Below are positions 1 through 5,787 of a DNA stretch of 5,843 nucleotides, one piece after another (within the stretch, counting starts at the first letter, position 1; each line of letters opens with the position of its first letter). Both the position numbers and the translations under genes were made by a program. This stretch comes from JBAWXE01 sp037144255. GTDB taxonomy: Bacteria; Bacteroidota; Bacteroidia; Chitinophagales; Chitinophagaceae. A model generated the notes under the pieces. It saw only the letters and a list, made by a program, of their open reading frames with translations, had not been told where the DNA came from and did not search any database. The stretch is taken from positions 1 through 5,843 of the forward strand of contig JBAWXE010000133.1 of NCBI GenBank assembly GCA_037144255.1. Direction: 5' to 3'.

Positions 1-308
1 AAGTTAATTAAAACTATTTATATTTTTTAATAACATAATGTTAATAACTTGAAATAGAAAAAGGTGTAAAATATCAGAAGAAAAATGAAATAAAAATTAG
101 AAGCTGAAGTTTGCTTGAAAAAAGCCACTCTAGCAGTTTTCGATTGATATGAGTTTGAAATAAATGGGCTAGAAGGTGCATAAAAAATGGGAATAAAAAT
201 CAAAAGATAAGAATCGCAACAAGGTAACATTATGGAAAATCTATTGCATAAAAAATGGCAGCAAATACAAGCTGCCATTAACTATTGGTTTGCAAAAAAA
301 GAAAGATT
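1..308. other. AT-rich gene-free region downstream of lipA
   Basis: Beyond the lipA stop codon there are about 300 bases of strongly A/T-rich sequence. The only element I can support is the hairpin terminator at 251-279. A leftward open frame over 27-278 would encode a Phe/Cys/Ser-rich peptide with no family resemblance; it would have to overlap the terminator, and its composition is what AT-rich non-coding DNA gives by chance. A short palindrome (TAACATAATGTTA, 31-43) is present but has no supporting context. Any gene to the left starts or ends outside the window. Confidence 0.6.
251..279 (-). terminator. Intrinsic terminator of the lipA transcription unit
   Basis: A perfect 9-bp inverted repeat (254-262, AATGGCAGC, paired with 271-279, GCTGCCATT) encloses an 8-nt loop. 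Read on the minus strand, the stem runs directly into a run of T (the A run at 251-255). It begins 30 bp past the lipA stop codon. A GC-containing stem followed by T on the lipA strand is the classic rho-independent layout. On the plus strand no T run follows, so it should act in one direction only. Confidence 0.8.
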
Positions 309-1247
309 TTATTTCACAAATTGGTCTGTTTTTGACTGTTCCCATGTTTTTCTGCCCTCACCACGTATCACATGACGCTCACTATGGTATGAAGATCTAA
401 CTAATGGACCACTCTCTACATAATCAAAGCCCATCTCATAGCCCTTCTCTTTATAGAATGCAAATTCATCCGGATGTACAAAACGTTCTACAGCCAAATG
501 TTTCTGAGTAGGTTGCAGGTATTGGCCTAGTGTTAATACATCACAGCCATTTTCTACTAGATCATGCATGGATTGTAACACCTCATCCTTTTCTTCCCCT
601 AAACCTAGCATGATACCACTCTTAGTTCTCATGCCACCATCCTTCAATCTGCGAATAACCTCTAAACTGCGATGATACTTTGCTTGTATTCGAACACTAC
701 GTGTCAGACGCTCAACAGTTTCTAAATTATGAGAAACTACATCTGGAGCCACTTCTATCATACGTTGCAGATTATCCCATTGCCCTCTGAAATCAGGTAT
801 CAATGTTTCTAATGTAGTTTCAGGATTTAATGCCCTTACAGCCTTTATTGTATTTGACCAAATGATTGAGCCTCCATCTGCTAATTCATCTCTATCTACG
901 GAAGTAATAACGGCATGTTTTACTTTCATCAAGTGGATGGCCTCAGCTACACGTTGCGGTTCGTCCCAATCCACGGGTTCAGGTCGTCCTGTAGCTACTG
1001 CACAGAAACCACAAGAACGAGTGCAAATATTCCCTAGTATCATAAAAGTAGCTGTACCCTCTCCCCAACATTCACCCATATTTGGGCAATTACCACTCTC
1101 ACAAATGGTATGGAGATTATGATTATCTACCAAACCACGCACATGTCTATAACCTTCACCTGTAGGAAGTTTTACCCTTAGCCAATTAGGCTTTTTGATC
1201 TTTGATTCAGTATGAGTGTTTGTACTGATTACGGGGAGTTCTTGCAT
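309..1247 (-). CDS. lipA: Lipoyl synthase LipA
   Basis: This is a radical-SAM enzyme that inserts two sulfur atoms into the octanoyl chain on lipoyl-domain proteins (2-oxoacid dehydrogenase E2 subunits and glycine cleavage H protein), forming lipoyl groups in the cytoplasm. At 312 aa it has normal family length. All diagnostic residues are visible: the auxiliary cluster cysteines C49, C54 and C60 (CESGNCPNMGEC), the radical-SAM CxxxCxxC at C75, C79 and C82 (CTRSCGFC), and the C-terminal RSSY motif at 284-287, whose serine ligates the auxiliary cluster, the sulfur donor. A GIMLGLGE segment (211-218) also fits the family. The ATG at 1247 leaves about 20 residues before the conserved core. The gene lies 21 bp downstream of the secreted-protein gene on the same strand and may be cotranscribed with it, but a promoter-like pair just upstream could drive it alone. 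No lipB or lplA gene is in the window. Confidence 0.97.
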   Translation of the reverse strand: MQELPVISTNTHTESKIKKPNWLRVKLPTGEGYRHVRGLVDNHNLHTICESGNCPNMGECWGEGTATFMILGNICTRSCGFCAVATGRPEPVDWDEPQRVAEAIHLMKVKHAVITSVDRDELADGGSIIWSNTIKAVRALNPETTLETLIPDFRGQWDNLQRMIEVAPDVVSHNLETVERLTRSVRIQAKYHRSLEVIRRLKDGGMRTKSGIMLGLGEEKDEVLQSMHDLVENGCDVLTLGQYLQPTQKHLAVERFVHPDEFAFYKEKGYEMGFDYVESGPLVRSSYHSERHVIRGEGRKTWEQSKTDQFVK

Positions 1248-1255
1248 AAGTATCG

Positions 1256-1286
1256 CAAATTACGACCATCACCAACGTTTGCCAAA
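1256..1286 (-). promoter_or_regulatory. Candidate Bacteroidota-type promoter for lipA
   Basis: On the minus strand a TTTG (plus-strand CAAA, 1283-1286) is followed after 20 nt by TAATTTG (plus-strand CAAATTA, 1256-1262). This resembles the Bacteroidota sigma consensus TTTG-N19-21-TAnnTTTG, with one base missing inside the -7 element. The -33 half lies in the last codons of the upstream gene. Transcription would start only a few bases before the lipA ATG (1247), giving an almost leaderless mRNA. This is pattern matching in AT-rich DNA, so the call is tentative. Confidence 0.35.
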
Positions 1287-2117
1287 TTGTATACCAAGAT
1301 ACATACCTAAAAAGTAAGGTACAGCCTCATCATTGGCCATAATTTGTATTTTTTGAGTATATAATTCAGCAATTGCACCGGTTTCAACAGCCAGTTTCAT
1401 TCTGCGAGTGGTAGCAAAATCGAAATGTAAGCCAGTCTTGAAAAATATTCCTGGCACTATTTTGATCTCGTTTAAACCTTTTGAAAAACCCGCGGCACCA
1501 ATTGCATTAAATTCATATTTACCCAATGATAGAAATGCATCATGCGTTGCTGGATTATACTTTATAGTTTGCTTGCCAGGTGGGTCTGTTGCATTAATAC
1601 TACTATCATAGCTCATATAAGTATTGATATAGTATGGTTTTAATAAGCCAACACTTATTCCGCCCATGTATAACCAATGTATAGATACAGTCCCAGCCTC
1701 CGGTTTACCGGCTATCATTTTTCTATTTCCTAAACCAAACTTGATGGTGTAAAAATTATTGATCTTCCCATATATATATGGGGTAGGATTATCTGTACCT
1801 AATGCGCCATTGGTATTGGTGATCTTAGTTTCTTTTGGGCTCTTATGTTCAGACAGTTCGAATTCATACAACTTAACATCATAATACATATCTCCGTACT
1901 TAGAATTCTTTGGCTTTACTACACCCTTATCTAATATCACTCCCCAACCATCTGTATTAAGTCTGATACCAAGACTGAATTCAGATCTAAGAGGTTTAGG
2001 TGGCTTAGGTCTGGTAGGCTTATTGCTATATATACCAGAAGTATTCTTTTGTGCATAGCCCGAAAATGAACTAATCAAAAGAACACAAACAATACTATAT
2101 CTGATATAAATATTCAT
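1269..2117 (-). CDS. Secreted, probable outer-membrane beta-barrel-like protein of unknown function
   Basis: The function is unknown. The 282-aa product begins with a clear signal peptide: a short charged start, a hydrophobic core (about residues 8-18), and a likely cleavage after GYA at residue 22 before QKN. A Pro/Lys-rich linker (34-42) follows. The rest alternates glycine, aromatic and hydrophobic residues as in a small outer-membrane barrel, and the chain ends in GIQFGKRW with a terminal aromatic residue. Conserved-looking blocks are GIRLNTDGW (50-58), a DKG at 63-65, an ELSEHKSPKE segment (88-97), YGKINNFYTIKFG (116-128) and GGISVGLLKP (152-161). From memory these match an uncharacterised Bacteroidota family whose members are annotated as hypothetical or outer-membrane proteins. 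The gene may form a two-gene unit with lipA. The shared strand need not mean a shared function. A periplasmic or lipid-associated role cannot be excluded, although there is no lipobox. Confidence 0.75.
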   Translation of the reverse strand: MNIYIRYSIVCVLLISSFSGYAQKNTSGIYSNKPTRPKPPKPLRSEFSLGIRLNTDGWGVILDKGVVKPKNSKYGDMYYDVKLYEFELSEHKSPKETKITNTNGALGTDNPTPYIYGKINNFYTIKFGLGNRKMIAGKPEAGTVSIHWLYMGGISVGLLKPYYINTYMSYDSSINATDPPGKQTIKYNPATHDAFLSLGKYEFNAIGAAGFSKGLNEIKIVPGIFFKTGLHFDFATTRRMKLAVETGAIAELYTQKIQIMANDEAVPYFLGMYLGIQFGKRW

Positions 2118-2139
2118 AAAAATTACTGGGGGTCATTTT

Positions 2140-2169
2140 ACATTTGAATAATACTCATCATACAAATGT
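2140..2169. promoter_or_regulatory. Inverted repeat in the divergent intergenic region
   Basis: ACATTTG (2140-2146) and CAAATGT (2163-2169) form a perfect 7-bp inverted repeat separated by 16 nt. It lies between the divergent starts of the secreted-protein gene (2117, minus) and the OsmC-family gene (2240, plus). The arm centres are 23 bp apart, about two helical turns, a spacing compatible with a dimeric regulator. Each arm also contains a TTTG, which could instead be a -33 promoter element facing outward or inward. With such AT-rich DNA a chance repeat is possible. Confidence 0.3.
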
Positions 2170-2239
2170 TATATTAAGGTACGATTTTTAGTAATTAAAG
2201 CAGAATATTGGTTGTAAATTTAACATAAAATAACTTCAG

Positions 2240-2653
2240 ATGACATCAAAAGTAATATATGAAGGTGGTCTTAGAACTGTAGCCACGCATTTATTTTCAG
2301 GTAGTGTAATAGAAACCGATGCTCCATTAGATAATCAGGGTAAAGCTGAAAGATTTTCGCCTACTGACCTCGTAGCCACAGCATTGGCCTCTTGTATGTG
2401 TACTGTGATGGGTATCTATGCTCGAAATCATGGTATCAATATTGATGGTATGTCTTGTGAAGTAGAAAAAATAATGGTAGCCAATCCTCGTCGTATTGGA
2501 GAAGTGAAGATTATAATGACCTTCCCTAAAGATCAGCTATATAGTGAAAAAGACAAAACAGTATTAGAACGTACTGCCAATTCATGCCCCGTATTAGAGA
2601 GCCTTCATCCAGAATGTAAGAAAACTGTGACATTTATTTGGCCGAACGTATAA
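2240..2653 (+). CDS. OsmC/Ohr-family protein (probable thiol-dependent peroxidase)
   Basis: OsmC/Ohr proteins are cytoplasmic dimers that reduce organic hydroperoxides or hydrogen peroxide with a pair of cysteines. This 137-aa product has normal family length. The two expected cysteine motifs are present: ALASCMCTVM with C52 (and C54), at the start of the central helix, and NSCPVLESLHPE with C116. The segment RFSPTDLVATALASC (38-52) is typical of the family. Its sequence is closer to the general OsmC/YhfA-like branch than to Ohr proper, so the substrate cannot be assigned. The start at 2240 puts the first strand (SKVIYEGGLRT) at the N-terminus, as expected. A weak -7-like TAAATTTA lies at 2215-2222 without a good partner upstream. 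The 3' end overlaps the convergent DUF2851 gene by 20 bp, and no terminator separates them. Confidence 0.9.
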   Translation: MTSKVIYEGGLRTVATHLFSGSVIETDAPLDNQGKAERFSPTDLVATALASCMCTVMGIYARNHGINIDGMSCEVEKIMVANPRRIGEVKIIMTFPKDQLYSEKDKTVLERTANSCPVLESLHPECKKTVTFIWPNV

Positions 2654-3905
2654 TATTTAAGCCAATTGCACATTCTAGGCAACGTTTTTTGGTACAATAA
2701 GCATTGTACAGTTGAATCAATGCTTGAGATTGGCCGGCATCATTTATCTTCCATCCACTTGTCTCCCAAATATCAATGATACTGTTTTGCTCAAAAGGTA
2801 TTTCATCTAACAGTTGTAAGGCTTTTTCTTGTTCAAACGATTCGCCTTGCTTGCTTGCATATAAAAACCTTATAGGAGCAATCGTATTTACAATGACATT
2901 ATAGATAGAAGATATACCCAGATGCTTTACTATTGGCCTTTTTTGAACTTCCTCAAACCTGTAATGAGTGTTCCAATATTCACTCGCAGTAACACTAAGT
3001 AGTGGCACAATTTCCTTTACAGTACTTACTTCTACTATTTGAGAAAATAGATGCAAAGATTTATTTACAAGTGCTGCGAACTGTGCTATACGTACCGTAG
3101 GAAAGTTAGCCGGCCGCATACGCATGAATTTCCATAAATGTGCGGGGATTGGTTGTAAAGAATATTTCTTCTGTAAATAACTATACTCTTCTTTCAATGT
3201 TATAGGATACTGTTCAGTAAAAACGTCCTCTAACATGCCAGCTTGTCCAAATAGCAGAGCTTCTATTTGCAATAGATTCTCTCTATGCTTTGCCAGTACT
3301 GTAAGTGGAATAGATTGAGCTAGCATTAAAAATGGGGTTGCGTTTGTTTTGAAACCAAAATTTACCGCAGTACGCCAATACAATAAGCTACGCCAGTCGC
3401 CTGCAGATTTTTCCAACAATTCATTCCAATCTACAAGCTTTTGTTCCCAACGCTCAGCAAGGAGTCGCGAAACCCAACTTGACTTTACAAGATCATTTAC
3501 CTGTGGTATCAATCTAGCACAAGGTAATTGTTGTTGACTATTCGCTAGATAAGCGTATTGGGTATGAATATGAGAAGGAATATTACCTTTTAACTCAAAT
3601 AATTCAATATGTTCAGTAACATTATTGTTATCGATATTGTACACTACATGAAGTACAACATTATTATATGCAAGATCTAACTGATGCCCATGCTTTAGCC
3701 AATCGCTACTATTTACATGTAACTCAATATTACCTACCAAAATGGTATCTCCGATCTTTATTTTACCTTCTAAAAAATCAGGACCTGAATTGGTATTTCT
3801 TACACCGGGATGAATGATGATAAGCTTTTCACCAGAATTAGTGTAAAGATCAGTGGAATTATATAGGCTATATTGCCATATAAACTGCAATAATGCTTCA
3901 TTCAT
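2634..3905 (-). CDS. DUF2851 family protein
   Basis: The function of this family is unknown. The 423-aa product has the length I expect for DUF2851 proteins, which I know mostly from Bacteroidota. The conserved N-terminal half reads HPG (32-34), GPDF (41-44), GNIELHV (58-64), SDW (67-69), HGH (72-74) and AYNNVVLHVVY (79-89). A proline-aspartate, then a beta-strand-like stretch, then E-x-H resembles a degenerate PD-(D/E)XK nuclease core, but this is inference. The middle (about 130-380) looks helical, with no signal peptide or membrane segment, so the protein should be cytoplasmic. The C-terminus carries C404, C409 and C412 (CTKKRCLEC followed by AIG), a possible metal-binding knuckle. The ATG at 3905 gives MNEALLQFIWQY, a typical family start. 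The last codons overlap the convergent OsmC-family gene. No partner gene suggests a pathway. Confidence 0.85.
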   Translation of the reverse strand: MNEALLQFIWQYSLYNSTDLYTNSGEKLIIIHPGVRNTNSGPDFLEGKIKIGDTILVGNIELHVNSSDWLKHGHQLDLAYNNVVLHVVYNIDNNNVTEHIELFELKGNIPSHIHTQYAYLANSQQQLPCARLIPQVNDLVKSSWVSRLLAERWEQKLVDWNELLEKSAGDWRSLLYWRTAVNFGFKTNATPFLMLAQSIPLTVLAKHRENLLQIEALLFGQAGMLEDVFTEQYPITLKEEYSYLQKKYSLQPIPAHLWKFMRMRPANFPTVRIAQFAALVNKSLHLFSQIVEVSTVKEIVPLLSVTASEYWNTHYRFEEVQKRPIVKHLGISSIYNVIVNTIAPIRFLYASKQGESFEQEKALQLLDEIPFEQNSIIDIWETSGWKINDAGQSQALIQLYNAYCTKKRCLECAIGLNIIRSAK

Positions 3906-4064
3906 TTATTAATAAAAATTAAAAATCAGCAATAAAATGGTATTGAATACTAAAAATAGCTCTGTATTACTATATTATACATTAAATAAATATAAAGAGT
4001 ATGTTACGTTTAAGTGAAGATAAAAATTATACTCATTATAGTGCTATTAAATACAAACAACTAT

Positions 4065-4072
4065 TATCTTTG
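4065..4072 (+). promoter_or_regulatory. Candidate -7 promoter element upstream of the PLDGG protein gene
   Basis: TATCTTTG matches the Bacteroidota -7 consensus TAnnTTTG exactly and points toward the small gene at 4296. There is no TTTG at the expected distance upstream (about 4041-4046 reads GTGCTA), so the -33 half is poor. If real, transcription would start near 4076-4079 and the mRNA would carry a leader of about 220 nt, which is long. It also lies inside the doubtful open frame 4001-4141. Confidence 0.3.
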
Positions 4073-4191
4073 TCCGCGGGAAAGCACATTTTTATGGGAA
4101 ATCATCAAATTGAAATTCACAGTTCTGATGGTATCTTGTAAATTGATTTTTAAAAAAATTATACTTTAACAATTTTAAAGAATATTTTTAG

Positions 4192-4220
4192 TAGAAATTG
4201 AAAATGTGGCATAGAAATTG
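4192..4220. repeat. 9-bp direct repeat, 20-bp period
   Basis: TAGAAATTG occurs at 4192-4200 and again at 4212-4220, exactly 20 bp apart, upstream of the small gene at 4296. Two copies on about the same face of the helix could bind a regulator, but the unit is short and A/T-rich, so chance is a serious alternative. Confidence 0.3.
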
Positions 4221-4295
4221 TTATTAATAAAAGTAGGTAATCGTTTAGAAAGCAATATTATAAACGAGATCAGCTTTACTGGAATATTAAAAAAG

Positions 4296-4556
4296 ATGAA
4301 AATGAAAGGCTTTTATAAAAAAATCAAGTTTTTGGCGCTAGTGATAGCCTTGTGTGCACCACTTTATGGTATTTCACAACCTCCTCCATTTGATAATGGT
4401 AGTGGTGGTGATACCCAAGATACTGTTCCTTTGGATGGAGGGTTGAGCATATTACTTATCGCAGGTGCGGGATATGGTGCAAAGAAAATAAATGAAAAAC
4501 GAAAGAAAAACCTAGAAGGTAAGACTGAACAAGAAACTACTTCTGAAACAAAATAA
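4296..4556 (+). CDS. Small exported protein with a PID-CTERM-like C-terminal sorting signal
   Basis: The 86-aa product has a basic start (MKMKGFYKKIKF), a hydrophobic signal core (about 12-24) and a likely cleavage after GIS at residue 27, leaving QPPPF. Only about 17 Pro/Gly/Asp-rich residues follow before PLDGG (45-49), a short hydrophobic stretch (LSILLIAGAGYGA, 50-62) and a basic cluster (KKINEKRKK, 63-71). That motif-hydrophobic-basic order is the tripartite layout of exosortase/sortase-type signals, and P-[IL]-D-G-G tails in tiny Bacteroidota proteins are, as I recall, catalogued as PID-CTERM. The processing enzyme and the protein's job are unknown. The tail extends another 15 charged Glu/Thr-rich residues, unusually long. 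C20 is preceded by Leu, so it is not a lipobox. An in-frame TTG at 4218 would add 26 non-signal residues and spoil the signal peptide; ATG 4296 or 4302 is preferred. The gene appears monocistronic and ends at a strong terminator. A simple small membrane protein is the alternative. Confidence 0.75.
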   Translation: MKMKGFYKKIKFLALVIALCAPLYGISQPPPFDNGSGGDTQDTVPLDGGLSILLIAGAGYGAKKINEKRKKNLEGKTEQETTSETK

Positions 4557-4586
4557 TATTTTTGTCTCTGATATAGAGATCAAAAC

Positions 4587-4619
4587 AAAAAAGCTCTTAA
4601 CATGGTTAAGAGCTTTTTT
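4587..4619. terminator. Bidirectional intrinsic terminator between the PLDGG protein gene and pyrF
   Basis: A perfect 15-bp inverted repeat (4587-4601 with 4605-4619) encloses a 3-nt loop (ATG). The core is GCTCTTAAC/GTTAAGAGC, flanked by an A run on the left and a T run on the right, so a T run follows the stem on either strand. It begins 30 bp after the stop codon of the rightward small gene and 3 bp from the stop codon of leftward pyrF, and so can end both transcripts. Confidence 0.9.
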
Positions 4620-4622
4620 ATT

Positions 4623-5423
4623 TTATAAATAAATAGCCATCTGTTGTTGATAATCTTTTGCTGCATCTCCTGCTCGCTGTGCAAAATCTATACCTGAACT
4701 TACATAAGTTACTCCTCTGGAAACATTGATCAATATTCCACCTTCGCAAATGAGTGTGTTCTCACATACAGTAGCTACATCACCACCCTGAGCACCTACG
4801 CCTGGTATAAGGAAAAAATGTTTAGGTAATAATGACCTTACATGTTGCAATTGTTCTTTGCGTGTAGCACCTATTACAAACATAGTATTATCTATAGAGC
4901 CCCAACTAGATACTGTGTGTAATACTTTTTCATACAATAATTCATTGCCACATTGTTGTAATTGAAAATCTGCACTGCCCGCATTAGATGTAAGACCTAA
5001 TACAATAGCCCATTTACCTTCAAATTGTAAGAAAGGTTTTACACTATCTTCTCCCATATATGGAGCTACAGTAACACTATCGAACGGATATGTCTTAAAA
5101 AATGTAATCGCATATTGTTCAGCTGTATTACCTATATCACCACGCTTGGCGTCCGCAATAGTAAAAATATCCTGAGGAATATACTCAAGTGTTTTTTGCA
5201 AACTTATCCAACCTTTTAGGCCTTGTGCCTCATAAAAAGCAGTGTTGATCTTATAAGCTACAGTATAATCTTTTGTTGTGTCAATAATTGCTTTATTAAA
5301 AGCAAAGACTGGATCTTCATCAGCCAAGAGCTGCATAGGTATCTTTGTGATATCCGTATCTAATCCTACACACAGAACTGATTTCTTATCCTTAATGGCG
5401 CTTACTAATTGTTTACGATCCAT
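4623..5423 (-). CDS. pyrF: Orotidine 5'-phosphate decarboxylase (type 2 PyrF)
   Basis: PyrF decarboxylates orotidine 5'-monophosphate to UMP, the last step of de novo pyrimidine synthesis, in the cytoplasm. The 266-aa length fits the longer type 2 bacterial subfamily rather than the roughly 230-aa E. coli type. Key residues of the TIM-barrel active site are visible: D22 in CVGLDTD, K58 in AYKINTAFYEA, the catalytic DAKRGDIG (91-98) with D91, K93 and D96, the PGVGAQGGD phosphate-binding loop (207-215) and NVSRG (233-237), whose R236 should contact phosphate. The segment VAPYMGEDSVKPFL (119-132) is typical of type 2 enzymes. The ATG at 5423 begins MDRKQLVSAI, just before the first strand. The gene lies 35 bp downstream of the MTH1187-type gene on the same strand and probably shares its transcript. 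A one-mismatch -7 element (TATCTTAG on the minus strand, 5444-5451) in the gap could add an internal start. Confidence 0.96.
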   Translation of the reverse strand: MDRKQLVSAIKDKKSVLCVGLDTDITKIPMQLLADEDPVFAFNKAIIDTTKDYTVAYKINTAFYEAQGLKGWISLQKTLEYIPQDIFTIADAKRGDIGNTAEQYAITFFKTYPFDSVTVAPYMGEDSVKPFLQFEGKWAIVLGLTSNAGSADFQLQQCGNELLYEKVLHTVSSWGSIDNTMFVIGATRKEQLQHVRSLLPKHFFLIPGVGAQGGDVATVCENTLICEGGILINVSRGVTYVSSGIDFAQRAGDAAKDYQQQMAIYL

Positions 5424-5458
5424 AAAACTGATTATTTGCGGCGCTAAGATAAATTCTA

Positions 5459-5755
5459 TTATTTGTACTTACCGATTTTGTCATCTATAGCTAGTGACTT
5501 AGTAATATTCCTATGCAATTTCATATTGATGATCAGTTCGGTTGCACCTGCTGTGTAGCATGCTTCCTGCATACTATTCAATAATTGCATCACACTATCA
5601 TATGGCCCCTCTATAACAGTTTCAAAAGGACATACAACATATTTTAAGCCTGATGCATGGATACTCGCAATGGCTACATCAATGATACGATGAGCTTCTT
5701 CTTTGGTAGTATGAAGCGGAAGTACCTGTACTGCGAGATTAACTGTATTATTCAT
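5459..5755 (-). CDS. MTH1187/YkoF-type thiamine-binding-family protein (DUF77)
   Basis: This family of about 100-residue cytoplasmic proteins has a ferredoxin-like fold and includes members that bind thiamine or its pyrimidine moiety (YkoF, MTH1187). The physiological role of the single-domain members is mostly unproven. The 98-aa product has the full family pattern: a first strand NLAVQVLPL (6-14), a helix with EEAHRIIDVAIASI (19-32), SGLKYVVCPFETVIEG (35-50), a second helix with YDSVMQLLNSMQEAC (52-66), a last strand LIINMKLHR (74-82), and the closing DDKIGKYK (91-98). The ATG at 5755 is the natural start. It is the first gene of a probable two-gene unit with pyrF. A link between thiamine or its pyrimidine and UMP synthesis is tempting but unsupported; the pairing may be chance. 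A good promoter match lies 33-63 bp upstream. Confidence 0.85.
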   Translation of the reverse strand: MNNTVNLAVQVLPLHTTKEEAHRIIDVAIASIHASGLKYVVCPFETVIEGPYDSVMQLLNSMQEACYTAGATELIINMKLHRNITKSLAIDDKIGKYK

Positions 5756-5787
5756 GGTTTAGATATGATAATTATATTTAGTAAGCC

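Larger units (their letters stand above)
3906..4295. other. 390-bp intergenic region between divergent genes
   Basis: This AT-rich stretch separates the starts of the DUF2851 gene (minus) and the small PLDGG protein gene (plus). It holds a promoter-like TATCTTTG (4065-4072), a 9-bp direct repeat (TAGAAATTG at 4192-4200 and 4212-4220), and a weak A/T-only hairpin (4164-4169 with 4175-4180). A 46-codon rightward open frame, 4001-4141 (ATG to TAA), has no recognisable product; a shorter in-frame start is at 4094. It could be a small unrecognised gene or a decayed remnant, but random open frames of this size are common. For the DUF2851 gene the nearest promoter-like string is a poor TATTTTTA on the minus strand (3951-3958). 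I see no tRNA or known riboswitch. Confidence 0.5.

Noticed and set aside
31..43. Palindrome TAACATAATGTTA
   Set aside because: Short, A/T-rich, and not placed near a gene start that can be seen in the window.
27..278. Leftward 83-codon open frame downstream of lipA
   Set aside because: Low-complexity Phe/Ser/Cys-rich product, no family features, overlaps the lipA terminator hairpin, and lies in AT-rich DNA where such frames arise by chance.
862..1122. Rightward open frame within lipA
   Set aside because: Antisense shadow of a certain gene; the product resembles nothing and the lipA frame carries all conserved motifs. The same applies to the open frames at 1408-1611, 3349-3537 and 5278-5490.
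4164..4180. Hairpin CTTTAA-loop-TTAAAG with a nearby T run as a terminator
   Set aside because: Only six base pairs with a single G-C pair, and no gene ends just upstream on the plus strand; too weak to call.
4218..4295. Longer start (TTG at 4218) for the PLDGG protein
   Set aside because: It would put 26 mixed residues ahead of a clean signal peptide; the ATGs at 4296 and 4302 fit export far better.
4353..4355. Cys20 of the small protein as a lipobox cysteine
   Set aside because: The preceding residues are I-A-L; a lipobox needs Gly, Ala or Ser just before the cysteine, and a normal signal cleavage site follows at residue 27.
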